Of a stretch of DNA of 15,920 bases, positions 1 to 7,562 are shown one piece after another (the stretch's first letter is position 1; each line of letters opens with the position of its first letter). Source of the stretch: an uncultured Succinivibrio sp. (GTDB taxonomy: Bacteria; Pseudomonadota; Gammaproteobacteria; Enterobacterales; Succinivibrionaceae); the NCBI GenBank assembly GCA_902772715.1, contig CACYBT010000192.1, positions 1 through 15,920 of the forward strand, read 5' to 3'. A program made the position numbers and the translations under genes. Under the pieces are notes generated by a model. That model had not been told where the DNA came from and made no database searches. It saw only the letters and a program-made list of their open reading frames with translations.

Positions 1-97
1 GAAAATACTATCTCATCTTGCAAGAAGAGGGTTTAGTAATGATACCTGTGTAAGTGCTTTATCAAAATTCTTAAGTGATGACTTATTGGTTCTTTAA
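1..97 (+). CDS. recX: C-terminal fragment of a probable RecX-family regulator
   Basis: The reading frame that starts at base 2 is open from the window edge to a TAA at 95-97 and gives 31 C-terminal residues. They begin KILSHLARRGFSND, which resembles the last helical repeat of RecX proteins (pattern K-x-x-x-x-L-x-x-RGFS). RecX binds RecA filaments and limits RecA activity in the cytoplasm. Context helps: E. coli and many relatives have recA-recX-alaS-csrA, and alaS-csrA lies downstream in this window on the same strand. Only the tail is visible, so the family call rests on a short motif plus synteny. It could be another small helical protein. Confidence 0.5.
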   Translation, partial: KILSHLARRGFSNDTCVSALSKFLSDDLLVL

Positions 98-153
98 AAG
101 TCTTAAACTCCGTACTCTTCATCGTTTAAAGTATGCTTTTGGGGAGCAGGTAA

Positions 154-207
154 ATGGACAGTGCGTATAAATCTTTCCTCTTTTCTCAAGAAATTAACCT
201 ATGTTGA
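154..207 (+). other. Possible 17-residue upstream ORF in the lysR leader
   Basis: A GGGGAG ribosome-binding-like sequence at 141-146 sits 7 bases before an ATG at 154. This opens a short frame (MDSAYKSFLFSQEINLC) ending at TGA 205-207. It lies between the recX-like tail and the lysR start at 290, in a different frame from lysR. It could be a leader peptide, or the remains of a gene lost when the accessory genes arrived. Nothing in the peptide itself indicates function. The only support is the well-placed Shine-Dalgarno sequence. Confidence 0.2.
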
Positions 208-289
208 AACAAGGTTAATATTTTTTGTTCCTGCTTTTTTTAATTATTCTTTCTTGCAGTTTAATTTATGGTGGATTAGGCAGAAAATA

Positions 290-1177
290 ATGGAAATTCG
301 TGTTTTAAAATATTTTCTGGTAGTTGCCAAAGAACAAAGCATTACTAAGGCGGCAAAGATTCTTCATATAACACAACCTACTCTTTCAAGACAGATGCAT
401 GATCTTGAAGAGGAAACGGGAGTAACTCTTTTTGTAAGAGGTTCAAAAAAAATCTCCTTAACAAATGAAGGCTACCTTCTCATGAAAAGAGCGGCTGAAA
501 TAAACGATTTGGTGAAGAGAACTTTAGAGGAGCTGCCGTTACAGAATAAAGAATTAGCAGGAAGTGTCAGCATTGGTATAGGTGAAATCAATGCTATGGA
601 ATCCATCGCTAGAATATGCGGATCTTTTCAGCAGAAATATCCTAAAGTGAAATTTGAGATCTATACAAGTACTGCAGATATAATTAAATCACGGATGGAG
701 AGAGGGCTTATTGATATAGGAGTATTGCTTGAACCTTTTGAGCTTGAAAAATATGGCTATGTCATGATCCGCAATCCTGAAAAGATGGTGGTGCTGATGC
801 GTGCTGATGATCCTCTTACTCAAAAAAGGAATTTAACAAGGCATGATCTTGAAGATCTCCCCTTGATCCTTCCCTATAGGCTAAATATTCAGAGTGCTCT
901 TGGTCATTGGTTTGGAAAAAATATTGATTCCTTAAAAGTTGCTTTTACGTCAAATCTTTCATCGAATGCGGCTATCATCGCCAAGGAAGGTTTTGGATAT
1001 CCTATTGTCGTCTCTGGTGTCGAAAAATACTTTGACAGTACGATACTTCAGGCGCGACCTCTTGAGCCCGCACTAAACCTTCAGACGGTTATTGCCTGGA
1101 AAAACAGTGCCCCATTCGCAAATGCTACGCTCAAATTCATTGAATATATAAAATGCCTAAAAGGCATAGCAGAATGA
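290..1177 (+). CDS. LysR-family transcriptional regulator
   Basis: This 295-residue protein is a DNA-binding LysR-type regulator acting in the cytoplasm. Residues about 1-60 form the winged helix-turn-helix, with the family pattern SITKAAKILHITQPTLSRQM near residues 17-36 followed by LEEETGVTLFVR. The remainder is a two-lobed effector-binding domain, of normal length for the family. The frame is open upstream to a GTG at 161, but I chose ATG 290. The family N-terminus (MEIRVLKYFLVVAKEQ) starts there, an AGG lies 9 bases before it, and the upstream extension has no family character. It precedes the flavodoxin genes on the same strand after a 435-base gap. LysR proteins often control adjacent genes, so the flavodoxin cluster is its likely target (inference). 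The effector cannot be read from sequence. Confidence 0.9.
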   Translation: MEIRVLKYFLVVAKEQSITKAAKILHITQPTLSRQMHDLEEETGVTLFVRGSKKISLTNEGYLLMKRAAEINDLVKRTLEELPLQNKELAGSVSIGIGEINAMESIARICGSFQQKYPKVKFEIYTSTADIIKSRMERGLIDIGVLLEPFELEKYGYVMIRNPEKMVVLMRADDPLTQKRNLTRHDLEDLPLILPYRLNIQSALGHWFGKNIDSLKVAFTSNLSSNAAIIAKEGFGYPIVVSGVEKYFDSTILQARPLEPALNLQTVIAWKNSAPFANATLKFIEYIKCLKGIAE

Positions 1178-1612
1178 TACATATAAAGTATTTGATATAA
1201 CACAAGAGTGTCACTAAACTTAAAGATAACTGATTCTGTTTACGTTCTTTTTTTGATTCTGAAAAGTTTGCAAATGCTGTACAAATAAATCAGTAAGAGC
1301 AAAAAGAGGATCGATATGCAGATAATCAGGCAGAATATACAATGCCGTTACCGTAAGTACATATAATATTCTCAGTCTTTTATTATTAAGAAAGCAGAAA
1401 AGAGCGGTCTAGGCTAAAAAATCAGTTCCTGCACAAAGTAATCGTATAAAAGGCTTATTCTAGCGAAAATATCGGTATATGCCCCGTTTTTTTGCAGTGA
1501 CTGAATTCTGCGAGGGCATGAAGACAAAGTTATAAATTTTGCTGTCATATCAGGATAATCGGCAGTACCTTGCCATTGTTTTTAAATAAATCTGATAGTT
1601 AGGAGAACTAAA
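1178..1612 (+). other. Noncoding gap between lysR and the flavodoxin cluster
   Basis: I see no convincing gene in these 435 bases. Candidate signals are: a TATAAT at 1362-1367 with a poor -35; a GATAAT at 1554-1559, also without a clear -35; a small inverted repeat GGCA-N6-TGCC at 1561-1574 close to the flavodoxin start; and a seven-T run at 1487-1493 preceded by only a weak GC-containing hairpin. A 16-codon frame at 1316-1366 has AGAGGA at 1305-1310, but nothing else supports it. The promoter and the LysR-regulator site for the downstream genes probably lie here, but I cannot place them firmly. Confidence 0.5.
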
Positions 1613-2167
1613 ATGAGACTGTTAAATAAAATGATTGTGTTTGCTGCTGTAGCAGTAGGTTCTGCCGTGACCTGTGCTCAGGCAAAAAGTTTGGTAGTTT
1701 ATTATTCTGCCACTGGATATACCAAAAGTGTAGCCAATATGATTGCAGCATATGTAAAGGGCGATACGTTTGAACTTGTTCCCGCAGTTCCATATTCGTC
1801 TGATGACTTAGACTACAATAAATCAGACAGTCGTGTCAGTAAAGAGCATAATGATCCAAATCGCGAAGTAAAACTAGTAAAGAATTCAGTGGAAAATTTT
1901 AATGCATACGATACTGTTTTTGTGGCTTATCCAATTTGGTGGGGAATTGCCGCTTGGCCTGTGGATGATTTTGTAAAGCATAACGATTTCACCGGAAAAA
2001 AAGTAATCCCTGTGGCAACTTCATTTTCGTCTCCTTTAGGACAAAGCGGAGAGCTTTTAGCATCGATGGCTAAAACTGGCGATTGGCAAAAAGGAATTAG
2101 ATTTTCATCTGGTGTTGACGAGAAAACCGTTACTGACTGGTTGCAGTCGCTGAATTTCAAGCAATAG
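1613..2167 (+). CDS. Exported flavodoxin-like protein
   Basis: This 184-residue protein is predicted to be an exported flavodoxin-fold FMN carrier. Residues 1-24 form a Sec-type signal peptide: basic RLLNK, a hydrophobic core, and an AQA cleavage site before K25. The first strand ends in the FMN-phosphate loop S32-A-T-G-Y-T37. The second isoalloxazine-contacting loop is Y106-P-I-W-W110, as in the Flavodoxin_4-type subfamily. An AGGAG lies 7 bases before ATG 1613. It is the first gene of a three-gene same-strand cluster, with only 16 bases before the next start. Flavodoxins normally shuttle electrons in the cytoplasm. An exported one must acquire FMN in the periplasm or travel with it, and its partner is unknown. 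Fold and export are well supported; the physiological role is not. Confidence 0.85.
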   Translation: MRLLNKMIVFAAVAVGSAVTCAQAKSLVVYYSATGYTKSVANMIAAYVKGDTFELVPAVPYSSDDLDYNKSDSRVSKEHNDPNREVKLVKNSVENFNAYDTVFVAYPIWWGIAAWPVDDFVKHNDFTGKKVIPVATSFSSPLGQSGELLASMAKTGDWQKGIRFSSGVDEKTVTDWLQSLNFKQ

Positions 2168-2183
2168 CTTTGGGGTGACTCTT

Positions 2184-3548
2184 ATGAAAAGACTGCTCTG
2201 TTTATTTGGTTTTTTTCCTTTTTTGTCCATGGGAGCAAATGTCGATCTTGTTTTAATAAAAGGTGGCGCATATACAATGGGCTCCTCATCTGATACCAAA
2301 TGGAGGGGTGAGGATGAAGGACAGCATCAGGTCAATATTTCAGATTTTTTCATTGGGAAATACGAGGTGTCTCAGGACATTTATGAGGAAATAATGGGGA
2401 ATAATCCAAGTTTACACCGAGGAAGTACACTTCCCGTAGAAAATATAACTTGGATTGATGCGATAAATTTCTGTAATGAGTTAAGTAAAAAAGAGGGGCT
2501 TGCTGCAGTTTACACTGTTTCAGATAAAGAAGTAGTCGTTAATTCTGAAGCCAATGGTTACAGACTTCCATCTGAAGCGGAGTGGGAATATGCATGTCGC
2601 GCCGGTACTGACAGTAATTATAACCTTGGTTATTCAATAAGTGCAGAAGATGCAAATTACTGTGGGCATTATCCTTATGATATTGAACCAAACTATTTTA
2701 ATCCAGACAGGCTTGCAGTTCAGCCTGGAGTATACCGTCAGCAAACACTCCCTGTGAATGTTTTCAAACCCAACGCCTATGGCCTGTACAACATGCATGG
2801 TAATGTTTGTGAATGGGTCTACGATACCTATTATGGCGCTTATGACGCACCTCCTGATAGTCATAATAATACTGCTGGAGGCGTTTATAAGATTTATCGT
2901 GGAGGAGGATACAATGATTTTGCCAAACACATTCGCTCCTCATACAGAGGGATCCTGCCTTTTTATTTAAAGAGAATGTCGGTTGGCATGCGTTTGGCCC
3001 GTAACGCTGATGGCATGAAGAATGATGAGCCTATTACCACTCTTCAATACCCTTCTGAAAAAAAAGGAAAGGGGCTTGTGGTCTATTTTTCTTGGTCAGG
3101 AAATACCAAGAATCTTGCATCTATTATTGCTGAAAAAACAGGTTCAGACCTTCTTGAACTGAAACTATCTCCCGAAAAAAGTTATTCTGAGAATTACTCT
3201 GAGGTACTTGTACAGGCCTGGAAAGATCAGTTTAACCGCACTTATCCGATGGTCATAAATCTTCCTGAAAATCTCGATAAGTATGAAATCATCTACATTG
3301 GTTATCCTTTGTGGTGGGCTTCAATTCCAAGACCGATTGCCTCTTTTCTTAAGGCTTTTGATCTTTCTGACAAAAAAATTATGCTATTCAGTTCCGGTGG
3401 CGGCGGACATCTGCAGCAAAGCGCATCTGATTTGATGAAACTTTCTTTGTCCTCCAATTATGGCTCATTGTTTGAGGTATCCTATTCAGGTGGTAGAGAT
3501 GTAGATAAGATGATAGACCAGTGGCTTCTTGAAAACCATATAAGATAA
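2184..3548 (+). CDS. Exported fusion: FGE/SUMF-like domain plus flavodoxin domain
   Basis: This single unbroken frame encodes 454 residues. I chose ATG 2184 over GTG 2175 because GGGGTG at 2172-2177 is then a Shine-Dalgarno 6 bases upstream. Residues 1-18 are a signal peptide. Residues about 20-275 form a formylglycine-generating-enzyme/sulfatase-modifying-factor domain: IKGGAYTMGS near the start, YEVSQDIYEEIMGNNPS, YRLPSEAEWEYACRAGT at 126, GNVCEW at 206-211, RGGGY at 239-243, and the closing VGMRLAR at 267-273. True FGE has two catalytic copper-binding cysteines in the segment after the RGG(S)Y motif. Here that segment (243-255) has no cysteine, so formylglycine synthesis by the known mechanism is unlikely. 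After a roughly 25-residue polar linker, residues about 297-454 form a flavodoxin domain with phosphate loop S303-W-S-G-N-T308 and Y374-P-L-W-W378. The pairing suggests a periplasmic redox or ligand-binding protein (inference). Confidence 0.85.
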   Translation: MKRLLCLFGFFPFLSMGANVDLVLIKGGAYTMGSSSDTKWRGEDEGQHQVNISDFFIGKYEVSQDIYEEIMGNNPSLHRGSTLPVENITWIDAINFCNELSKKEGLAAVYTVSDKEVVVNSEANGYRLPSEAEWEYACRAGTDSNYNLGYSISAEDANYCGHYPYDIEPNYFNPDRLAVQPGVYRQQTLPVNVFKPNAYGLYNMHGNVCEWVYDTYYGAYDAPPDSHNNTAGGVYKIYRGGGYNDFAKHIRSSYRGILPFYLKRMSVGMRLARNADGMKNDEPITTLQYPSEKKGKGLVVYFSWSGNTKNLASIIAEKTGSDLLELKLSPEKSYSENYSEVLVQAWKDQFNRTYPMVINLPENLDKYEIIYIGYPLWWASIPRPIASFLKAFDLSDKKIMLFSSGGGGHLQQSASDLMKLSLSSNYGSLFEVSYSGGRDVDKMIDQWLLENHIR

Positions 3549-3598
3549 AAAGTTCTTTTGTTAGATTTTTCTGTGATGGTATTTTAGAGAGTTGTTTC

Positions 3599-4186
3599 AT
3601 GAAAAAATATGTTGTACTGTCTTTGGTGCTCATAGAGCTCTTCTTCTCAAGTGTTTATGCTAAATCCTGTGTAGTTTTCTTTTCTTTGGATACTCTTGAT
3701 TTAGGAGCTGTTGATGCATCAACAGCAGCCACAAGGCCTGATTTCAATACGCATACCGTAGCGCAATATGTAGCTGAGAAGACAAAATCTGATCTTCTGA
3801 GAATTGAAACTATGGAAACTTACCCTAATAAGATTAATGCGGCGATAAATGTATTTCAAGAGCAGTTATCAGGGGCAAGAGCGGTCAGTATAAAAGCAGA
3901 TAAGGACAATTTAGACTCATATGATCAAATTTATCTAGGCTATCCTGTCTGGCTAAATGGTATGCCGAATGAGATCGTTGCTTATCTTAAAATGCATGAA
4001 AAGGAATTGGCAGGAAAGAGGATTAGCATCTTCAGTACCACAGGGGGGTCTCCTAACAGTCAGTCCGTGACAGAAATAAAAAATCAGTTCCAGCAGATTG
4101 TTTTTGGAAGTGCTGTGAGTATTTCGATGATGCAAAAGGATAACTATAAGACCCTAATAGATGAGTGGCTTGGGAAAAATTCATAA
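3599..4186 (+). CDS. Exported flavodoxin-like protein with an expanded FMN loop
   Basis: This 195-residue protein has a signal peptide at residues 1-21 (MKKY, hydrophobic core, cleavage after VYA). A flavodoxin fold follows. After strand FFS at 27-29 there is an insertion of roughly 20 residues before N50-T-H-T53 and helix VAQYVAEKTKSDLLRIE. That helix closely matches the same segment of the fusion protein just upstream, so the two are related. The long loop fits Flavodoxin_4 relatives that carry a similar insertion. The usual YPxWW loop is YPVWLNGMP at 115-123, so one aromatic FMN contact is replaced. The start has no strong Shine-Dalgarno beyond a GAGAG at 3587-3591. It follows the fusion gene by 50 bases and is probably in the same transcript. 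FMN binding may be weaker or altered here (inference). Confidence 0.8.
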   Translation: MKKYVVLSLVLIELFFSSVYAKSCVVFFSLDTLDLGAVDASTAATRPDFNTHTVAQYVAEKTKSDLLRIETMETYPNKINAAINVFQEQLSGARAVSIKADKDNLDSYDQIYLGYPVWLNGMPNEIVAYLKMHEKELAGKRISIFSTTGGSPNSQSVTEIKNQFQQIVFGSAVSISMMQKDNYKTLIDEWLGKNS

Positions 4187-4207
4187 CTTAAAGAAGGTAA
4201 CTTTCTG

Positions 4208-4226
4208 TTCTCAAATCCTTTGAGAA
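4208..4226 (+). other. Stem-loop after the flavodoxin cluster
   Basis: The sequence contains TTCTCAAA, a three-base loop TCC, and TTTGAGAA, a perfect 8-bp hairpin 21 bases after the third flavodoxin stop. No uninterrupted T run follows, so it is not a textbook intrinsic terminator. It may instead stabilise the 3' end or weaken readthrough into the small gene at 4288. Confidence 0.45.
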
Positions 4227-4287
4227 AATTGAAGGGAGCTGTTTAATTTTATTGAGGGTTTTCTGGCAGCAATCTAGGAGTTATCAA

Positions 4288-4575
4288 ATGAAAGAGTATA
4301 AAGAAAGTACCTATATCACCTGTGTAGGCATGAAAAACGGAAAGAAATTGCGAATTGATTGGGATCATGGTCAGATTGTATGCGATTCTATAGATAACTT
4401 TATGAGATTGACAGAACTATTGCATAAGCCTGTAGATGCTGGTAACTGTGAAATAACTCAGAATTCAGCCTTGAAGGCTAAACTGGCATTCTATAAGTTT
4501 TTTGATGAAGTTTTGTCTATCCGGTACAATTTTGACGATCCATCAGATGAATTTGATGAAAATGTCTTATATTAA
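4288..4575 (+). CDS. Small hypothetical protein
   Basis: This frame encodes 95 residues from ATG 4288. TAGGAG at 4275-4280 sits 7 bases upstream and decides the start over a TTG at 4252. I do not recognise the family. No signal peptide or membrane segment is visible. The protein begins with polar strands (ESTYITCVGMKNGKKLRIDW), has a middle helix-prone section, and ends in an acidic tail rich in Asp and Glu (DDPSDEFDENVLY). It is likely cytoplasmic. It follows the flavodoxin cluster by 101 bases with a hairpin in between and precedes the alaS promoter, so it may be independent of both. The well-placed ribosome-binding site and clean frame support a real gene. Confidence 0.6.
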   Translation: MKEYKESTYITCVGMKNGKKLRIDWDHGQIVCDSIDNFMRLTELLHKPVDAGNCEITQNSALKAKLAFYKFFDEVLSIRYNFDDPSDEFDENVLY

Positions 4576-4884
4576 AATCTCGATGTTTTCAAAGCTTTTT
4601 TACCAAAACATGACTTAGAATAGATTATTAACAGGACATTCCTTAAAACTTTATTTTCCTGACGATTAAGTACTTCCATGGTCCTGTTATTTTCATTGAA
4701 AAACTTCAGAAGTGTTATGATTACAAGGCTAAATACAGATCATAATCCGCTGTACCCTCTATTTTATTTGCCGTAACCTTAATCCTTAATCAGGTCTTGC
4801 CAAAAGGCTAGTGCCTCAAGGAATAGCCAAGTTAAAGACAAGATCCATTCTTCTTTGATTGCTGAATTTAGCGTAAAAAAAAGG
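4576..4884 (+). other. Noncoding gap upstream of alaS
   Basis: No gene is apparent. Structures seen: ATGTTTT at 4583-4589 with AAAACAT at 4605-4611, a possible weak terminator of the preceding gene; the long-range inverted repeat 4629-4689 (listed separately); AGGC-TAGT-GCCT at 4805-4816; and an alternative pairing GGCTA 4806-4810 with TAGCC 4824-4828. The alaS promoter follows. Confidence 0.5.
4629..4689. repeat. 9-bp perfect inverted repeat with a 43-base spacer
   Basis: TAACAGGAC at 4629-4637 is the exact reverse complement of GTCCTGTTA at 4681-4689. CTTAA and TTAAG inside the spacer could pair as an inner stem. A T-rich stretch (TTATTTTCATT) overlaps the right end. It could act as a structured 3' end for the gene at 4288, or be the remnant of a small mobile repeat. 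I see no target-site duplication. Confidence 0.4.
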
Positions 4885-4890
4885 TATAAT
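4859..4890 (+). promoter_or_regulatory. Probable alaS promoter
   Basis: A perfect TATAAT lies at 4885-4890. The best -35 match, TTGCTG at 4859-4864, has a long 20-base spacer and is weak. Transcription would start near 4897, giving a leader of about 30 bases before ATG 4927. The position of this promoter argues against the longer open frame from 4855 being translated. Confidence 0.6.
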
Positions 4891-4926
4891 TCACCCATTG
4901 CAAATTTCTCTTTTAGGACACAAATA

Positions 4927-7557
4927 ATGTACATGACAACTGATGAAATACGTGCTGCGTATTTAAATTATTTCCAAAAAAACGGACATACAATTGTTCG
5001 TTCAAGTTCACTTGTTCCATACAACGATTCAACTCTACTTTTTACCAATGCCGGCATGAATCAGTTCAAGGATATCTACCTTGGAAAAGAGAAAAGGGAT
5101 TATTTGAGAGCTACTACAGCACAAAAATGCGTACGTGCAGGTGGTAAGCAGAATGATCTTGACAATGTGGGCTATACCGCCCGTCATCATACTTTCTTTG
5201 AAATGTTGGGCAATTTTAGCTTTGGTGATTATTTTAAGAAAGAAGCCATTACATTTGCCTGGGAATTGCTGACAGAAGTATATATGCTTCCTAAAGAGTC
5301 ACTCATGGTGACAGTCTATGACAAGGATGATGAGGCTTATGACATCTGGAAAAACATAGTCAAAATCCCAGAGCACAAGATTGTCCGCATCGGCGATAAC
5401 AAGGGCGGTCTTTATGAGTCAGACAATTTCTGGCAGATGGGCGATACCGGTCCTTGCGGTCCTTGTTCAGAAATTTTCTATGACCATGGTGAGGATGTTC
5501 AGGGTGGCCCTCCAGGCTCTCCCGATGAGGACGGGGACCGTTTTATCGAAATTTGGAATATTGTGTTTATGCAGTATAACCGCAAGATAGACGGAACCTT
5601 TGAAAAACTGGCAAAGCCAATGATTGATAATGGTCTTGGCCTAGAGCGTATTGCTGCCGTTCTTCAGGGCGTGCACTCTAATTATGAAATCGATCTGTTT
5701 GTGTCTCTTGAAAAAGCCGCCGCACAGGTTTTAGGAGTGAATGATCTGCAGTCAAAATCCCTGCGCGTAATTTCAGATCATATCCGTTCCTGTTCCTTCC
5801 TGATTGCAGATGGTGTTCTTCCATCTAACGAAGGACGCGGCTATGTGTTAAGACGTATTATCAGAAGAGCAGTAAGACACGGCAGACTGCTTGGTGCTAA
5901 GGATGTATTCTTCTATAAGCTTGTGGACAAACTGGTTGAACTTATGGGAAATGCCTATCCTGAACTTAAGGAACAGCAGTCACTTATTGAAAGAACACTC
6001 AAAAAGGAAGAAGAACAGTTCTTAAATACTCTAGATAGAGGTTTGACTCTTCTTGAGAGTGAACTTTCAAAATTAGGAGATGGCAAGGTTATTCCTGGTG
6101 AGATCGCTTTTAGACTTTATGATACTTATGGTTTCCCTGCAGATTTAACGCAGGATGTGGTGCGCGATCGTGGTTTCCATGTTGATATGTCAGGTTTTGA
6201 TGCTTGTATGGCTGAACAGAAGGCTCGTGCCAAATCAGCCTCTACTTTTGGTATTGATTACAACAAAGAACTTAAGATCAGCGAAAACACTGTTTTTACT
6301 GGTTATGATTCATTAACTACGGAAAGCCCAATTACTCATATCTTCAAGGATGGTGCTGAAGTTGAGAGTGTCTTCACCGACGAGAAGGCGATTATTGTTC
6401 TTGAAAAAACCTCCTTCTATGGTGAAATGGGTGGTCAGATTGGTGATAAAGGGGTGTTGACTATAGGTGACAAGGCCCGTTTTATTGTCGAAGATACCAA
6501 ACATGTGGCTAAGGCTACAATTCATCTTGGTAGAGTTGATATTGGTCAGTTTACAAAGGGCGATACGGTTGTCGCTTCGGTAGATGAAGGTAATCGAGCT
6601 CAGATTGCCAAACATCATTCGGCAACGCATCTTCTAGATGCTGCTTTACGTAAAGTACTTGGTGACAGTGTGGCTCAGAAAGGCTCTTTTGTGGCTGCTG
6701 ACAGACTGAGATTTGACTATTCCCATGCTGAACCTCTAAGTGCAGAGCAGAAAAAACAGGTATCAGATCTTGTAAATGAGAATATTCAGAAAAACCTAAA
6801 GGTCACAACACAGATCATGGATCTAGATGAAGCCAAACACTCTGGTGCTATTGCTCTGTTTGACGAGAAATATGAAGATAAGGTTCGTGTTGTATCGATG
6901 GGTGATTTCTCAAAGGAACTGTGTGGCGGTACTCACACTGTAAGTACTGGTGATATCGGGGCCTTTGTTCTGCTCTCTGATGAATCTATTGCTTCTGGCA
7001 TCCGTCGTATTGAGGCATTGGTAGGTACTGCTGCTATAGAGTATCTTGATAATGTTTTGGGTGATGTAAATTCGACTCGAAATCTCTTAAAAGTAGGTGC
7101 GAATGTAAGCCTTAACAACAAGACTGAAAGTCTTTTAGAACAGTTGCGTAACCTTGAAAAACTAAACGAGAGTCTAAAAGAGAAGATTGTCTGTCTTGAA
7201 AGCAATGCTCTTTTAGGCAGTATCTATAAAGTAAACGGTGTTGATGTGATAAGTGCCAAGATCAGCGATTATACTGCTAAGGAACTGAGAGTAGCTATAG
7301 ATAATCTTAAATGCCGTCTTAAGACTTATGTGATTGTGCTCGGGTCAGAAGTTGAAGGTAAGGTCAGTCTGATTGCGGCTGTTTCACAAGACTTGCATGA
7401 TAAACTTAAGGCGGGGACACTTATTTCTGAGGTGGCTGTTTATGTCGGAGGAAAGGGTGGCGGCCGTCCAGATATGGCCCAAGCCGGAGGTAGTAAACCA
7501 GAAGGTCTAGATAAGGCTATATCTTCAGTGAAGACGATTATCGAAGAGAGAGTGTAA
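4927..7557 (+). CDS. alaS: Alanine--tRNA ligase
   Basis: AlaRS charges tRNA-Ala with alanine in the cytoplasm and clears misacylated Ser/Gly-tRNA-Ala. From ATG 4927 the protein is 876 residues, the same as E. coli AlaRS. The N-terminal catalytic core begins TTDEIRAAYLNYFQKNGH and contains SSSLVP-YND and LLFTNAGMNQFKD. The editing domain has the zinc ligands H564, H568 (HSATH), C666 and H670 (CGGTH), which fall at the E. coli residue numbers. The C-Ala domain ends with a glycine-rich GGKGGGRPDMAQAGG. AGGA at 4915-4918 is 8 bases before ATG 4927; the second ATG at 4933 is less well spaced. csrA follows after 5 bases, probably as one operon. Confidence 0.98.
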   Translation: MYMTTDEIRAAYLNYFQKNGHTIVRSSSLVPYNDSTLLFTNAGMNQFKDIYLGKEKRDYLRATTAQKCVRAGGKQNDLDNVGYTARHHTFFEMLGNFSFGDYFKKEAITFAWELLTEVYMLPKESLMVTVYDKDDEAYDIWKNIVKIPEHKIVRIGDNKGGLYESDNFWQMGDTGPCGPCSEIFYDHGEDVQGGPPGSPDEDGDRFIEIWNIVFMQYNRKIDGTFEKLAKPMIDNGLGLERIAAVLQGVHSNYEIDLFVSLEKAAAQVLGVNDLQSKSLRVISDHIRSCSFLIADGVLPSNEGRGYVLRRIIRRAVRHGRLLGAKDVFFYKLVDKLVELMGNAYPELKEQQSLIERTLKKEEEQFLNTLDRGLTLLESELSKLGDGKVIPGEIAFRLYDTYGFPADLTQDVVRDRGFHVDMSGFDACMAEQKARAKSASTFGIDYNKELKISENTVFTGYDSLTTESPITHIFKDGAEVESVFTDEKAIIVLEKTSFYGEMGGQIGDKGVLTIGDKARFIVEDTKHVAKATIHLGRVDIGQFTKGDTVVASVDEGNRAQIAKHHSATHLLDAALRKVLGDSVAQKGSFVAADRLRFDYSHAEPLSAEQKKQVSDLVNENIQKNLKVTTQIMDLDEAKHSGAIALFDEKYEDKVRVVSMGDFSKELCGGTHTVSTGDIGAFVLLSDESIASGIRRIEALVGTAAIEYLDNVLGDVNSTRNLLKVGANVSLNNKTESLLEQLRNLEKLNESLKEKIVCLESNALLGSIYKVNGVDVISAKISDYTAKELRVAIDNLKCRLKTYVIVLGSEVEGKVSLIAAVSQDLHDKLKAGTLISEVAVYVGGKGGGRPDMAQAGGSKPEGLDKAISSVKTIIEERV

Positions 7558-7562
7558 CTGCT

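Noticed and set aside
161..289. Longer lysR start at GTG 161
   Set aside because: The 43 extra residues lack family character and the conserved LysR N-terminus begins at ATG 290.
2184..3005. FGE/C-type-lectin-like domain as a diversity-generating retroelement target
   Set aside because: Such folds are common retroelement targets, but there is no reverse transcriptase, template repeat or adenine-biased variable copy in the window, and the lectin-like end is internal rather than at the protein C-terminus.
2184..3005. Functional sulfatase-activating formylglycine-generating enzyme
   Set aside because: The catalytic cysteine pair expected after RGGGY is absent and no sulfatase gene is nearby.
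4855..4926. Longer alaS start at TTG 4855
   Set aside because: The TATAAT promoter lies inside this extension, and numbering from ATG 4927 reproduces the E. coli zinc-ligand positions.
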